The notes under the pieces: generated by a model | Told to the model about the DNA's origin: nothing | Databases searched by the model: none | What the model saw: the letters and a program-made list of their open reading frames with translations, nothing else | Made by a program: the position numbers and the translations under genes | From: Gracilaria domingensis | Taxonomy: Eukaryota; Rhodophyta; Florideophyceae; Gracilariales; Gracilariaceae | Direction: 5' to 3' | NCBI GenBank assembly: GCA_022539475.1 | Contig: VCMS01000138.1 | Location: 62,001 to 126,000, forward strand | Length of the DNA: 64,000 bases | Shown: positions 26,924-37,577 of the stretch, piece by piece | Layout: the number at the start of each line of letters is the position of its first letter | Position numbering within the stretch: the stretch's first letter is position 1

Positions 26924-29867
26924 ACGGCTCCCAACGCGTTTGCGCTGCGTTCAAAAGTATATGCATGCCTGTGAGTGGAGCTCTACTTGGGTTCAGAACC
27001 ACTCCCATACGTCAAAACATCGTCCCCTCGGAACGCATCAAACTCGCCCTGCTTCTTTTCTCCGCCGAATCCGCGAGTCCATCTCTCAACCATTACGTAA
27101 TAAAGCCCTGTATAATTTCTTCACTGTCACGTGCATGTGGCCAGACTGCGGTGGGTACCTTTGTACCGACGGTACCTTTCATGAACCGCATTTTGAGCCG
27201 CGATATGTTGGAAATGTTGTCCTTGCCAAAATATGCCCATCGTATGGATGCAACTTCTGATTCAGAGGCCAGTGACAATGTATACATTTTCTCCATCAAC
27301 TTCACGCCTCTGGAGATAACTCATGCGCAAGCAGCACAGGAAACGTCGAGAGAGAGCGTGTCGACGCGGTGGGTGCCTTTGCATCGGAATCATCCGTCGT
27401 GTGGTCGTGTGGTAGACGTTCGCCCCTTTGCCAAGGGATACCCTTGGTACTCAGTCTTCCCGTTCTGTTACGGCTTAAAAGTTAGGCGAAATATGCTCGT
27501 GTGCACCTGGTGAGCAGGGAGATAGCTTGGAAGATATTTGTAACGGTTTTTATTCGCGATCATTTAACAAATATAATCGTAACATGAAGCCAAACAACAA
27601 TCAGCGTCGTACAGTGTGTACCCGTTGTACCTTCGTACCTTCGCTCAAGCCCCGTTCGATGCGCTGATGCGCTGATTTGTTGTTTCGTGTCATGTAATTT
27701 GGGTACCGAGCCATTGGAATACCGGCTTCTTCGACCAAGCACGAGAATAGGTTGATACACTCGGAATAGCGCTGTTTAAGAGCATTGAGATACAAGTCAA
27801 AATGGATATGTTTGACGAAAAAGCGCAGGTTGCAATAAAGATCAAAGAGCAGCGCCTATTCCGAAACAAACAAGTACGCGGCCTCAGAAGAAAAACTGGG
27901 CCTTTAGTTCAGATACCTTCGGGACAAGTAGGATTTGAGCGGCCCAACCTGCATTCGATGCCGCAATACATCAACGGAAAGCTCTAACGGTGTGGGTGTG
28001 GAGCAATGGTCGCGAAGCACGCCGACAATTTGGCCTTGGCACCCCGTTTGATAAACGCCTCTCGTCGAGATAAGCTCTCACCGATATGTGTATCGGAAAG
28101 AGAATGTAACAAAAGCACGTGTCGCTAGTCTCTCATCGCCATGTGCAAAACAGATGCAGACCCAATAGCGAATCCTATTTCAGGAACATCTTCGCATGGA
28201 AGATATCAAGTGGCCACAATGCTATTGAGGTCGAAATGACCGCCAATCTTAAAAGATTGCGGTAGAAAGCGCATACGTGGTCTTTGAGGGATGAAGAAAA
28301 ACGGCGCACTTTGTGGGACGTCGCGAAGAGTGCTTTGAGAGATCAAAGTTGGTTTTTTTTTTTTTTTGTTTTGTGTGTGTGGCATTCTATAAATGAATTA
28401 GCTTGAGGCCTTGCACAGAACGTGGAGACGAGCCGGTTGACATAAACGATGAGAAGAGGCCCATCGCTATGCAAATTTGTTAATGCGCTCATCTTAGCCT
28501 GTATCCATAGCCGTCTCAACCTTTGGTTCAAGCGGGGTGTCGACATAGCCCAAAATAGCTGGCCTAGAAGGTTTGCTGCATTGCGCTTCCGGGAATTCGA
28601 CCAAAAATTGTTGTATCTTAATGATGGTCATCAGATGATCTGGAGCAATTCGGTTTAACTTTGGCGTTTCCATTCAATGCCTTCAACATCTATAGAGTAC
28701 CTTCTTCGTAAGGACGAAGGTATACCGGGACCGTTCGTTCATCACATGCTATCGAAAAGCCGTAATTTCGGACATGTCATTCGGCACGTGCAACATTACA
28801 GTGAACATAGAAACAGCAATACAGCGATTATGATCCTCACGTGATGATCACCGCATCACCACGGATAGGAAGAGTTGCGCTGGAGGCTACACGTAGAAGG
28901 CTACCCTTTTGTAAGATAACAAGGTAGCATTTCGTCAGATACGGGAGCCTCCCGTCGCCTGTAGGCATTTATCCGGACGGCTAGCCGTTTGAATGCACCC
29001 GTTGCAAACCCATCCAAAATTGCCCTGGACGAATTTGGAAAATCGAAAACTACATTTTAATTTATCCGTCTTCGCCCACATTATAAAAACTGTTTTCGCA
29101 AAACAACCGAGTCCAAACATTTATGATCTTATCGGTTCCGGAAAAAACCAATACGTCTGCGATTATGGATAATCCGAAATAGTAAAAATTTCTAAACGGA
29201 TTGTATCCGATGTTTTCTATTTGCAAAACTGCTTTGAAGATTTGAACTCCGTTTAAGTTCATAATCATTTAGTCTAATAAGATGAAAAACTTCTTGTTGC
29301 CTTTTTATATGCAGTTTCTTTGTAAGTATATGCTAGAACACTGTATAAACACAGCAGGCAACGAAAGGTTTTATGTTCAGACCTGAAATCAATACCCCAG
29401 GAACGGCTTATTGACAAAAGAACTCAATGTTTTCACAATAAATATATAGTTGACACTTATAAAGACTCAGAAAAGGAATTACAGTTCTTTGAGATAGCTT
29501 AGTTCAATTTTGAAAGCTACGTGTAGTTATTTGGAATTATTTGGTTAGCAATGAATATAATTTCTCGTTTAGAAAAATTTGGTTACTTAACGAAAACGAA
29601 TACTGTTAGTTTTTGGAAGAACACATATATCAAAACCGTGGCATCCGTTACTGCTTGAAAGTCTGCAGAAATCATTCTTTACGATCCATATTGGTTTGTT
29701 GTAGTTTTTCTCAAATTCATATCCGATTATGTCCGGAATTTCTACACGCCATTCTTGTTTCTAGTTGTTTATTATGCATCGTACTTCAGAGCCTATATGG
29801 ATAATATCCGTCCGAATAAACCCCTAGTCGCCTGTCCCAGCCCGTCACCGTCTTCAACGCGAGCGCC
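26924..29867. other. Long intergenic region between LURP-one paralogues
   Basis: No gene supported. A motif GTACCGACGGTACC at 27163-27176, flanked by a repeated GGTACCTTT, lies 240 bases past the first gene. A T run sits at 28351-28367, and CCGATA-TGTG-TATCGG forms a small hairpin at about 28079-28094. From about 29000 to 29810 the DNA is clearly AT-rich, unlike either side, and stops abruptly about 50 bases before the second LURP-one ATG. Confidence 0.55.
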
Positions 29868-30491
29868 ATGTCTGACTCGCCAGATTCCCCCTCACCATCG
29901 CCAGACGCTAGCGCCAGCGCTCCTCGTTTCCTTCTACAGCAAGCCACCGAGTACGACATCGATATTCGCACTCTGTCAACGTCCGGGGAGTTCACCATCA
30001 AACGCATCACCGATTCTACGCCCTTCTTCAAGCTCAAACGCGAAAACTTCTCCATGCGCAATGTGCGTCGTCTCTATGACATGGATGACGTCGCGCTTTA
30101 CAAGATGGAGAAGAAAAGTCTTATCGACTTCCGCTACCGTACGCAGATCGTGGACGAGGTCAGCGGACACACCGTGCTCGTGCTGCGCAGAAAGGGCTAC
30201 CTTCCTGGCAGAGGTGCCAACACAATCGTCGCTTGGAACGGCGAGAGTGAGGAGGGAGAACCCTATCTGATCGTGGAGACTGGCGTTTTGAGGAGGCACT
30301 TTACCATCAAGGAGCATGCCACGGGTAAGGTGGTTGCTGAGGCGCGTCGCGAGAAGATCGGTAGGAAGTTTTTGCTCAACGTTCAACCGGGTTATGATGC
30401 TGCCTTCTTTGTGTTCTTTGCCATTGCCGTCGACGTGAACTATCAAGATAGTAATGCTGCAGCGTCCTCGGCGGGGGCAGGAGCCTATTGA
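29868..30491 (+). CDS. LURP-one-related (tubby C-terminal-like) protein 2
   Basis: 207 residues from the ATG at 29868. It aligns along its length with the paralogue at 26324: same Ser/Pro-rich leader, GEFTIKRITDSTPFFKLKRE, VLVLRRKGYLPG, GANTIVAWNGE, and the buried C-terminal segment GYDAAFFVFFAIAVDV. The C-terminal ~12 residues differ (Ala/Gly-rich). Roughly two thirds of positions are identical, so the pair arose by a not very old duplication that carried only ~45 bases of 5' flank. Its 3' end is about 300 bases from the convergent BTB gene. Function unknown beyond the LOR fold. Confidence 0.8.
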   Translation: MSDSPDSPSPSPDASASAPRFLLQQATEYDIDIRTLSTSGEFTIKRITDSTPFFKLKRENFSMRNVRRLYDMDDVALYKMEKKSLIDFRYRTQIVDEVSGHTVLVLRRKGYLPGRGANTIVAWNGESEEGEPYLIVETGVLRRHFTIKEHATGKVVAEARREKIGRKFLLNVQPGYDAAFFVFFAIAVDVNYQDSNAAASSAGAGAY

Positions 30492-30788
30492 TCTTCGTAA
30501 GATCATCCCTCCACTCGTGTGGAAAGGCGTTCCCGCAGCGCTCAATTCAATTGCTTGCGTGTGTCGCCTGCCTTGCGGACGCAGACTGCAACATCATCTT
30601 TCACAGCTGCACGCTACCGTCATCCGAATCATGAGCTCCTCGTTCTACTGTGCAAATGCCAACATCTCAGAATCCACGAAAAGGACCAACAAAGGTTCAG
30701 TTTCATTGTGGCTTCACACTCAGGTCAAGACACACAAGTTGGAAACCATTCAGAAAATGGCAACGGATAGTCATACATGTCCTTGTAC

Positions 30789-32540
30789 CTATCTCGATTC
30801 GCGCAGTTTCATTCTACTGCCGCTGCGTTTCTTTTGAATGGGAGTCTGCAGTCGTCCGGGACTAAGCGTTCTTGGAGCACTTCGTCTAGCAGGGCCCTCA
30901 AACTGTCGTTTCGGATTAACAAACTGCAAAACTGTTGTAATAGCCAATCCGCAATTCTCCCCGTGAGCATGACGCCATTCATCCAATCGCTTTTCTTCCA
31001 AAAACTGGCTCCACCCCAGACCAGGGTATCGTTCAAGCTTTCCTTCAAATCTCAAATTCTCCAGAAACCCATGCGACGAATCACTCCATTGCTTCGAACT
31101 GTCACACATGCAATTAACTTCCGTCGCGCGACATTTCACGCGTACAATCTCGTGACGAGCATCGTTCTTTAGTGGCTTATTCTCTCGATTCCAGATATGA
31201 ACAAACAACGAAACTTCCCTTCCTTCCCCTTTGCGTACATGGAGGTAACAGACATAGGGGCCACATGGTACGTGCTCTGTTTGGAAACTCCACACCTGTT
31301 GCTTGAGCAGACGTTGTAATGGAATGTTCCACGGAATGCGAACCTCCAGCGCAGCGGTTTGCGGGGTGTATGACGCAAGTGCAGCCAGACGGATTCCTCG
31401 GGGACTCCAGGACTTGCTTGCGCCGTCACTACCAAACACACCACTCACGTCAATATCATCCCAAGACAACTGACTAAGCATTCCCAGCAACTGATCATCC
31501 GTGGCATCACTCTGCCTTTCATAATGCTTTAAAATTACATCAAGAAGATATTCATCATACAAACAGGGTGAATACAGTGATATACAATGCAAAGCATGAC
31601 TCATCATCTTCTGCTTGAAAATAGTCTTCCATAATCGCGGCGTACTGGTCGGATTTGCTTTCTTGGTAGCGCGCAGTCGCGGATACAATACATCGAAGTG
31701 ATGTCCCACTGCAATGCAAAAGTATCGTCGAAAAGGTTCAGGAGTCTCCTCATGTGCGACCAAAGGCAGAAATGTTCGGATGCCCAAACCACCCGCCAGC
31801 AAATCTTGATCCATGACGTATGCAAACGTAGCGTGGTACAGGTCTGTAAGATTCCATCGATGAGCAGTAGTAGCAAGTGAAACTAATTCATCAAACGTCA
31901 GGTAGTTAAATCGAATCTCTTCACAGTAAAGAAACTTGACAACGATGGCAAAAGTGCGTGGTGTATCGTGCTCTGAAAGATCATACGGATCTGGTCGACG
32001 ATAAGGATGGTCAGGATCTTCATCAACGGACACAGCTTTTGTGACAACATCAGCGATTGGCTTCTTGAGGGACTCATCTACCGCCGCATCATCCATAGCG
32101 TGATCTTCAGTATCCTTCGTTTCATCGTCCGCCCCACCATCCGCCATCGCAATATCGTTGCCAACGCCATCAGACTTGTTCGCAGGCGGCGAGGCAACGA
32201 GCTCCGCAAGCGGGCCACCAACCCAAGCCAATCTAGAATAATGGACGGCTACGCGTTGTTTGCTCTTATCAGTCACGTTGGGAAACCTGAACCACATGAG
32301 ATTATCGGTGACTCTTCGACGAGCCAGCCCAGCACAGTATGACATGAAATAATCGCGTTTAGGTGCAAATGAATGTTGATCAAGAACCCAATTGCCGACC
32401 GGGGTGGACGGCGCAGGAGCCGGCCATACGGTTTTGGCCGGCGACGGAAGCGTCGTGGGCTTCGTTGGCGACGGGATGACGAGCTCGCGCTTGGCCTTTG
32501 TGGGGGGTAGTGGCGGCGCGTCGGAGGTCGTGGTGGTCAT
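30789..32540 (-). CDS. BTB/POZ domain protein
   Basis: 583 residues from the ATG at 32540 (MTTTTSDAPP); a longer frame upstream has no ATG. The first ~45 residues are Pro/Lys-rich. A BTB-like domain follows in two parts, with FRFPNVTDKSKQRVAVHYSRLAWVGGPLAELV before and RTFAIVVKFLYCEEIRFNYLTFDELVSLATTAHRWNL after an acidic loop; the second block is the typical C-terminal half of a BTB fold. A BACK-like helical region comes next (to ~390). The C-terminal 200 residues look like a MATH/TRAF-type beta-sandwich, but that is weaker. BTB-MATH proteins are usually Cullin-3 substrate adaptors. Head-to-head with RHL1, 432 bases between the starts. Confidence 0.65.
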   Translation of the reverse strand: MTTTTSDAPPLPPTKAKRELVIPSPTKPTTLPSPAKTVWPAPAPSTPVGNWVLDQHSFAPKRDYFMSYCAGLARRRVTDNLMWFRFPNVTDKSKQRVAVHYSRLAWVGGPLAELVASPPANKSDGVGNDIAMADGGADDETKDTEDHAMDDAAVDESLKKPIADVVTKAVSVDEDPDHPYRRPDPYDLSEHDTPRTFAIVVKFLYCEEIRFNYLTFDELVSLATTAHRWNLTDLYHATFAYVMDQDLLAGGLGIRTFLPLVAHEETPEPFRRYFCIAVGHHFDVLYPRLRATKKANPTSTPRLWKTIFKQKMMSHALHCISLYSPCLYDEYLLDVILKHYERQSDATDDQLLGMLSQLSWDDIDVSGVFGSDGASKSWSPRGIRLAALASYTPQTAALEVRIPWNIPLQRLLKQQVWSFQTEHVPCGPYVCYLHVRKGEGREVSLFVHIWNRENKPLKNDARHEIVRVKCRATEVNCMCDSSKQWSDSSHGFLENLRFEGKLERYPGLGWSQFLEEKRLDEWRHAHGENCGLAITTVLQFVNPKRQFEGPARRSAPRTLSPGRLQTPIQKKRSGSRMKLRESR

Positions 32541-32972
32541 ATCGGGAGGGTGGATCGACGGCCGTTGTTTGGGATCCGTTCTCAATGATGGGGTGACGTA
32601 CGGCGTGCTATCAAACGCCGTGGAAGACGTAAAGCGGGATTAGATTTGGAGCGCAGGCGTCGGTTGAGTTTGATCCCCAGATCTTCTTGGCGATTTGGCG
32701 GCAAGCGCTTTTTCGGTCGCCTGTTTTTCGCGCCGATTTGGGGGGTTTTGGGTGCAAGAGCCAATCAAAATGTCGCACAGATCATGGTGATGATCTGCCG
32801 TTGCTTTGGCCCGCTCGCGTCACTGAGGCCGCCTCCGCCTCCGCCGAAGCGGCACGCCGAGCATTGACCAAGGCATTCATCGGTCGCGGCTAATCCGCTT
32901 CAGCCTTCCGCGCGATGCCCGGCATCGCCTGCTCAATCTCGTGAAATCCCGCTTGTCTTCGCACCGCCTGCA
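32541..32972. other. Divergent promoter of BTB and RHL1 genes
   Basis: About 430 bases, mixed composition, no clear TATA box. The spacing implies shared regulation or at least shared open chromatin. Confidence 0.45.
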
Positions 32973-34085
32973 ATGGGCCCCAAACCAAAGAATGCGGAGC
33001 AGACAGAGGAAGAAGTTGAGGCGGAAAAGAGAAGCGCAGCACTGCGGAAAAAGTCGCACCGCACTGTGATAGCTGCCAAACCACCCGCGTCACAACATCG
33101 CATTCCGAAGGCCCTTCGGCAGTGTGATAATGCGGACATTACGAAGCGAAACGCATCTCGAAAGAAGAAGTACTTGTTTTTGTTTCCTGGCGCACTTGAA
33201 TTGCCGCCTGGCGCCCGCATTGGGCAACTTGATAACTTGGACACAGCGACCCCAACTTTATGCGTCGAGGTTGATGGTGGCAAGATCATTATGAGCGGAA
33301 CGTTAGTTTTGCCTAAGAACGCCTTGTTCACTTTGAAGGCGGGAAATCGACGGCGGGAGCTGAAGGTTATCGATAGCTTGGATACTATTGTTGCGTTCTC
33401 GGAGTGGCGCTTTTTGAAGAACGGAGTCGATCAGTCCGAAGCCTGTGCACTACCGAGTGCGCTGATTCAGAACTCGGAGAGGGGTTTGTGGAAGTCGGAA
33501 CGTACAACGGCTCGTGTTCGACAGGATGATGAGGATGAGGAGGATGATGAACACAGTTGGGAAGCGGGGGAACGACAGGTTTCGCAGAGACCTGTGAGAA
33601 GCAATCGCGGTACAAAGGCGCGTGTGGACTATGTTGAGGCAGAGATGGACAGCGATGAGTTTGAGGACAGTGATGAAGCCGCCGAGGAAATGAGGCACGC
33701 GAGCAAAGTCATTGAGCATATCAACCTGGTTGACGACGAAGGCGATGTAACGAAGCCTACAAGTAGTTCTAATGAAGCGAAAAACGCAACGAATGAGACG
33801 AAACGGTGGACTCAAACATCCATCACCGACGCGCTTGGGAAGTCAAATAAAGGTAAATCTCGCGTTGGGCGTGGACGGCTGAAACGACAGGTGGGGGGCA
33901 GTGAGGAGGAAAGGGATGAGGTTGAGATCGTGGATGATAATGCCGTTGTTCAGGCAAGAAGTAGTGCGCGTAAACGGAAGAAAGTAACTTATACTCAGTC
34001 GGATGATGGGTCTGATAATAACGTTGATGAGGGCGACGATCAAGACGATGATTACGACTTTGGTGCTGACGACGAAGACCTATGA
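32973..34085 (+). CDS. RHL1: RHL1-like DNA-binding subunit of topoisomerase VI
   Basis: 370 residues from the ATG at 32973. The conserved block runs from about residue 65 to 150: KKYLFLFPGALELPPGARIG, a TATPTLCVEVDGGKIIMSGTLVLPKN strand pair, and DSLDTIVAFSEWRF, the order and motifs of plant RHL1/HYP7. RHL1 binds DNA and works with BIN4 in the TOP6A/TOP6B complex, which decatenates chromosomes and is required for endoreduplication in plants. The C-terminal half is disordered, acidic (DDDEDEEDDE-like) and has a WTQTSITDALGK motif resembling the C-terminal motif of plant RHL1. Nuclear. Topoisomerase VI of this type is found in plants and some algae, which supports an archaeplastid host. Confidence 0.75.
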   Translation: MGPKPKNAEQTEEEVEAEKRSAALRKKSHRTVIAAKPPASQHRIPKALRQCDNADITKRNASRKKKYLFLFPGALELPPGARIGQLDNLDTATPTLCVEVDGGKIIMSGTLVLPKNALFTLKAGNRRRELKVIDSLDTIVAFSEWRFLKNGVDQSEACALPSALIQNSERGLWKSERTTARVRQDDEDEEDDEHSWEAGERQVSQRPVRSNRGTKARVDYVEAEMDSDEFEDSDEAAEEMRHASKVIEHINLVDDEGDVTKPTSSSNEAKNATNETKRWTQTSITDALGKSNKGKSRVGRGRLKRQVGGSEEERDEVEIVDDNAVVQARSSARKRKKVTYTQSDDGSDNNVDEGDDQDDDYDFGADDEDL

Positions 34086-34834
34086 GTTTAGGTCGTTCTG
34101 CAGGCAAATGGACGAACATGTAACTCTGATCATAGTAGACCACTAACCACTGGGGATCACGAAGAGCTGAGGTATTGCCATCCCCATTCTCACCTGCACA
34201 TATCCAAACCTTGCACATATCGGAGCTTCGATGCGCTAAACCCTGGCTAGTGTTCTTCATCGCTCAACCCGTCTTCACTTGAGTCAACTTTCTCTTTTGG
34301 TACTCTCGCAACATATGTATCTCTGCACCAGTGTGCAATATATGGACCACGACAACTGAACGCCATGTAATCCGCCACCTATCGAATACTATATGTTCCT
34401 TCCACGTTGTCTTCCCTTTGCACCAGGATAAGCTGGAGAAAGCAGTTGTCGTGGAAAGGCAGTCAGATGAAAGCAGAGCCATATTGAACCAACCATGAAG
34501 TTCATGTCATCGTTTTCGTGATGAGGTTTCTGTTTGCCACTTACTTCAAGCCTCTCTTCCCACGTTTCGTATAGCCAAACACTCCAAAGACACCAACAAC
34601 TCGTCGCACAAGCCCACTATCCGTGACGTAGTCTATCCGAACACTGCTCACTACTTCCCACGCTACATCGTTTGAGACCAAAAAACCGCGCTCTATTCCC
34701 GGTTCCAGAGGAGCTCACAAACAACGTCGAAACAAAATTTCCCGACAATCTAAGCTAGAATACGTAAACCAGACAGTTATCTTAACGGACGGCGCTCAAG
34801 GCAAAAATTCTTGCTTTGGCGTCACTCATGGCCT
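34086..34834. other. Intergenic, nothing recognised
   Basis: About 750 bases between the convergent ends of RHL1 and NDC80. Composition is ordinary; no repeat, hairpin or gene supported. Confidence 0.5.
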
Positions 34835-36622
34835 TCACTCCTCATCCATCAAAGCGGCTCGTCTTCCCTCAAAATACTTCCGAACGCCTCCTAATAAGCT
34901 TCTACAATCTCTCTGATGCTCCTCAAAAGCCAAGTTACACAGCTCTGTATTTTTAGTCCATCGTTCCTCATATCTCTTGCACATCTGCTTGTACTCGTTC
35001 ATCTGATCTTCCAAATGCTTGAATTCCTTCAATCTACATCTCATCAACTCATGTAGTCGTTTCCGTTCAGCTTTGATTTTCTCACCGCCTTCCAAAACCA
35101 TTTCATGTCGTTGTCGCAGCAATTCATTATTATGGCTTTTCTTTTCTTGATAGTCCGTCTCTAGTTTACTCTTCTTAGCCTCAAGCATCCCCAGAGAATG
35201 TCTTAAAAACATTAGACGCTCTTCAATCTCGTCACCACGTTCTTTCAATAAGTGAATCTCTTCTTGTAATTTTGGCGCCTTTGCTGCATATTCTTCCTTT
35301 TGTGCCATCAGTCTTGGAAGGATATCACCCTGCACATCCTTGTCTATCACAGCCTCTCGCAAATTGTCGTTCAAGTTGAGCTTAGTAATCCGTTCATCAA
35401 GCTGTAATGTTTCAATCGACTTATTGTACAACTTCAATATCTCCATTAGCTCGGCCTGTGCAATCGAAACCAGCTGTTGCGCGTCCGTACGTTCTGCGTC
35501 TGCATTCACGCGATCAGAAGAAGCCTTAGCGAGCGCTTTTCTGAGCATATCTCTGTCCGCCGACATTTGCTCCATATCAATCGCATCCTGTTCTTGACGA
35601 TCCAATACTTCAGATAGTCTTTGCTTTTCTTCCTTCAGCTGGCTGATTTCGATATCTAAATCCGCAACCTCCGCCTCCTTCTCTCTCAAAAGCTTTCGCA
35701 CTGCTTTAGCGTGTTCCATTAGCGAGGGAATGAGCAGCTTGAACTTTTTAATGTTTGTCGCAAGCGATTCCTTGTGCTCTAGAATAAGATTCAGGGGTGA
35801 AGGCTGCGTCTTCAAAGCTTGCAAGGTAGCGGCAAGCTGTTCCCGGTCTGATGAGAGCTTTTCAATCTCTCGTTCGCGATTCTCGTTTTCGCCTGCAAAA
35901 TGTTGCTCGAGCTCCTCATCAAGTTCGGGAAATGTATCTGCTCCTTTCAAGAATTGATCGTACGCCAGCTCAGTGTTTTCGGAAAACATCTTCTCGCGAC
36001 GCGCCTGCGGATCCATAGTTGACCCAGAGGCCTGAGCAGCGATGTACGCCTCGCTATACTTGAGCATATTGACAAGCCATGTAAGTACACCCAGCAGCGT
36101 GGGCCAAGTATGCGGCGAGCCAACAGCACTTAGCGCGCTCTTCGATATGGAGAACGGATAGCCAAGACCGCGCAGTAGCGCCGGAATCTCATCCTCAAAA
36201 CGCTTGATGAAGTTGTACGTGGGGTCAAGACGGCGAACCAAGAACAGAAACAGCGTCTGAAAGTCTTTGGACGACGGAGAAGTAAGCATCTTTGGGGAGA
36301 TAGGATGCTCGTAACCGCGCTCAATGACGAAGGAGATGAGTTCCTTCGCGCACTTGTGCATGTAGGAGCGGTCGTTGAGAGGACGTGGGTCGGTTCGTTT
36401 GACGGCCCTCGACAGCGCAAGCGACGAACGTGAAAGAGAACTCTGCCTGGTCTTCGCACCGCCCGTGGAACGCTTTCGGCCGAATGACGGGAATGCAGAC
36501 GCACGACGATCCTCTGACGACTTGGAGGCCGCCAGACTGCCGCGCGCGCGCGAAGGAAGTCCGGCAGAAGAGCGACTGTTCATCTTGCTTCGCGAAAGTG
36601 CGCCAAGCGTGGAGCGTTCCAT
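34835..36622 (-). CDS. NDC80: Kinetochore protein NDC80 (HEC1)
   Basis: 595 residues from the ATG at 36622 (MERSTLGALSRSK); a longer frame upstream is Pro-rich and less likely. The first ~85 residues are basic, Ser/Arg-rich and disordered, the microtubule-binding and Aurora-target tail. The calponin-homology domain (about 90-215) carries the family hallmark: DPRPLNDRSYMHKCAKELISF, FLFLVRRLDPTY, EIPALLRGLGYPF, SALSAVGSPHTWPTLLGVL. The rest is long coiled coil (about 240 to the end), which pairs with NUF2. NDC80 couples kinetochores to spindle microtubules. Length is in the usual range (about 570-700). Confidence 0.9.
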   Translation of the reverse strand: MERSTLGALSRSKMNSRSSAGLPSRARGSLAASKSSEDRRASAFPSFGRKRSTGGAKTRQSSLSRSSLALSRAVKRTDPRPLNDRSYMHKCAKELISFVIERGYEHPISPKMLTSPSSKDFQTLFLFLVRRLDPTYNFIKRFEDEIPALLRGLGYPFSISKSALSAVGSPHTWPTLLGVLTWLVNMLKYSEAYIAAQASGSTMDPQARREKMFSENTELAYDQFLKGADTFPELDEELEQHFAGENENREREIEKLSSDREQLAATLQALKTQPSPLNLILEHKESLATNIKKFKLLIPSLMEHAKAVRKLLREKEAEVADLDIEISQLKEEKQRLSEVLDRQEQDAIDMEQMSADRDMLRKALAKASSDRVNADAERTDAQQLVSIAQAELMEILKLYNKSIETLQLDERITKLNLNDNLREAVIDKDVQGDILPRLMAQKEEYAAKAPKLQEEIHLLKERGDEIEERLMFLRHSLGMLEAKKSKLETDYQEKKSHNNELLRQRHEMVLEGGEKIKAERKRLHELMRCRLKEFKHLEDQMNEYKQMCKRYEERWTKNTELCNLAFEEHQRDCRSLLGGVRKYFEGRRAALMDEE

Positions 36623-37577
36623 CCCAGCCGCGGGTGAAATGGGCGACGGAGATGAGCTGAGTCGGACGGTATGGATGGGGCGGCTGGGCTGTCGGGGAAG
36701 GGGAATGAGGGGAGGCCGTTGGGGAATGGTGATGGGAGAAGGAGGGGGTGTGGGCGCGCACGAGTGGCAACTGCGCTGGCGCACGCGACGAGGACGAACC
36801 AACGCGGACGGCAGTGGTGCTCGAGAGCTGGGAGCGCAACGCGATGGCACCAGTTTTCAAATTTTAAACTTTTGAAACGGGCAGCGCGTTCTAGTGTGCG
36901 TTACACAGCGCGTAGTACGCGCCGCGTACCTTACATGCTCTTACCCGCGTAAGCCACGTCGAAGGTAAGTGATGCGCCGTCGCCCTCCCATCGGTTGCAC
37001 CTCCTTTGTCTGCACGCCCTCACCATAAGCATGTCTTCTTCATCGCATGTCCTGCTTCAAGCGCTCGCCATCCGCTTCATGTTTTGCTTCTGCTGTCTAT
37101 GAATCGGTGCGCGATTACAGCAAATACGATCTTGAAGCACCATAACCTATCGGTACCGTCGTGCTTGTGCCATTCAGAAGATTCCAGTAGATCCAGGAGG
37201 GCTTTTTCAAACCGTTGGTGCGTGATGCGTTTGTGCGTCTCAAACGGACAAACAAATATTGGAACGGGATCAACTGTTCCAAGCTATAGGTTCCAAGTCC
37301 GTCCTGCCCTTAGGATAGTCCCAGTTATGAAACGACGAAACTGCCATCGGCACTACGTTTGCCCAGTGCGCCCTGCGCACGTGTGAACGTGGCCGCTCGT
37401 AAGCGCCAGCGCCTTGCACCGAAGAAGAAGGGCGACCGCGCTCAGCAGCACAAGCGCCTAGATATGTACCGACGGTACCCGTCGCCGCGCGTCTTCCACA
37501 AAACACATGAACCATGTGAACCAAGCATGCGTCACAACTTTCCCCCACCCCGCGTCAAATCTCAGCCCCAACACAAG
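36623..37577. other. Divergent promoter of NDC80 and Hint gene
   Basis: About 950 bases. Contains the palindrome GCGCGTA-G-TACGCGC at 36908-36922 and the motif GTACCGACGGTACC at 37466-37479, about 100 bases upstream of the Hint ATG. No gene supported. Confidence 0.5.
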
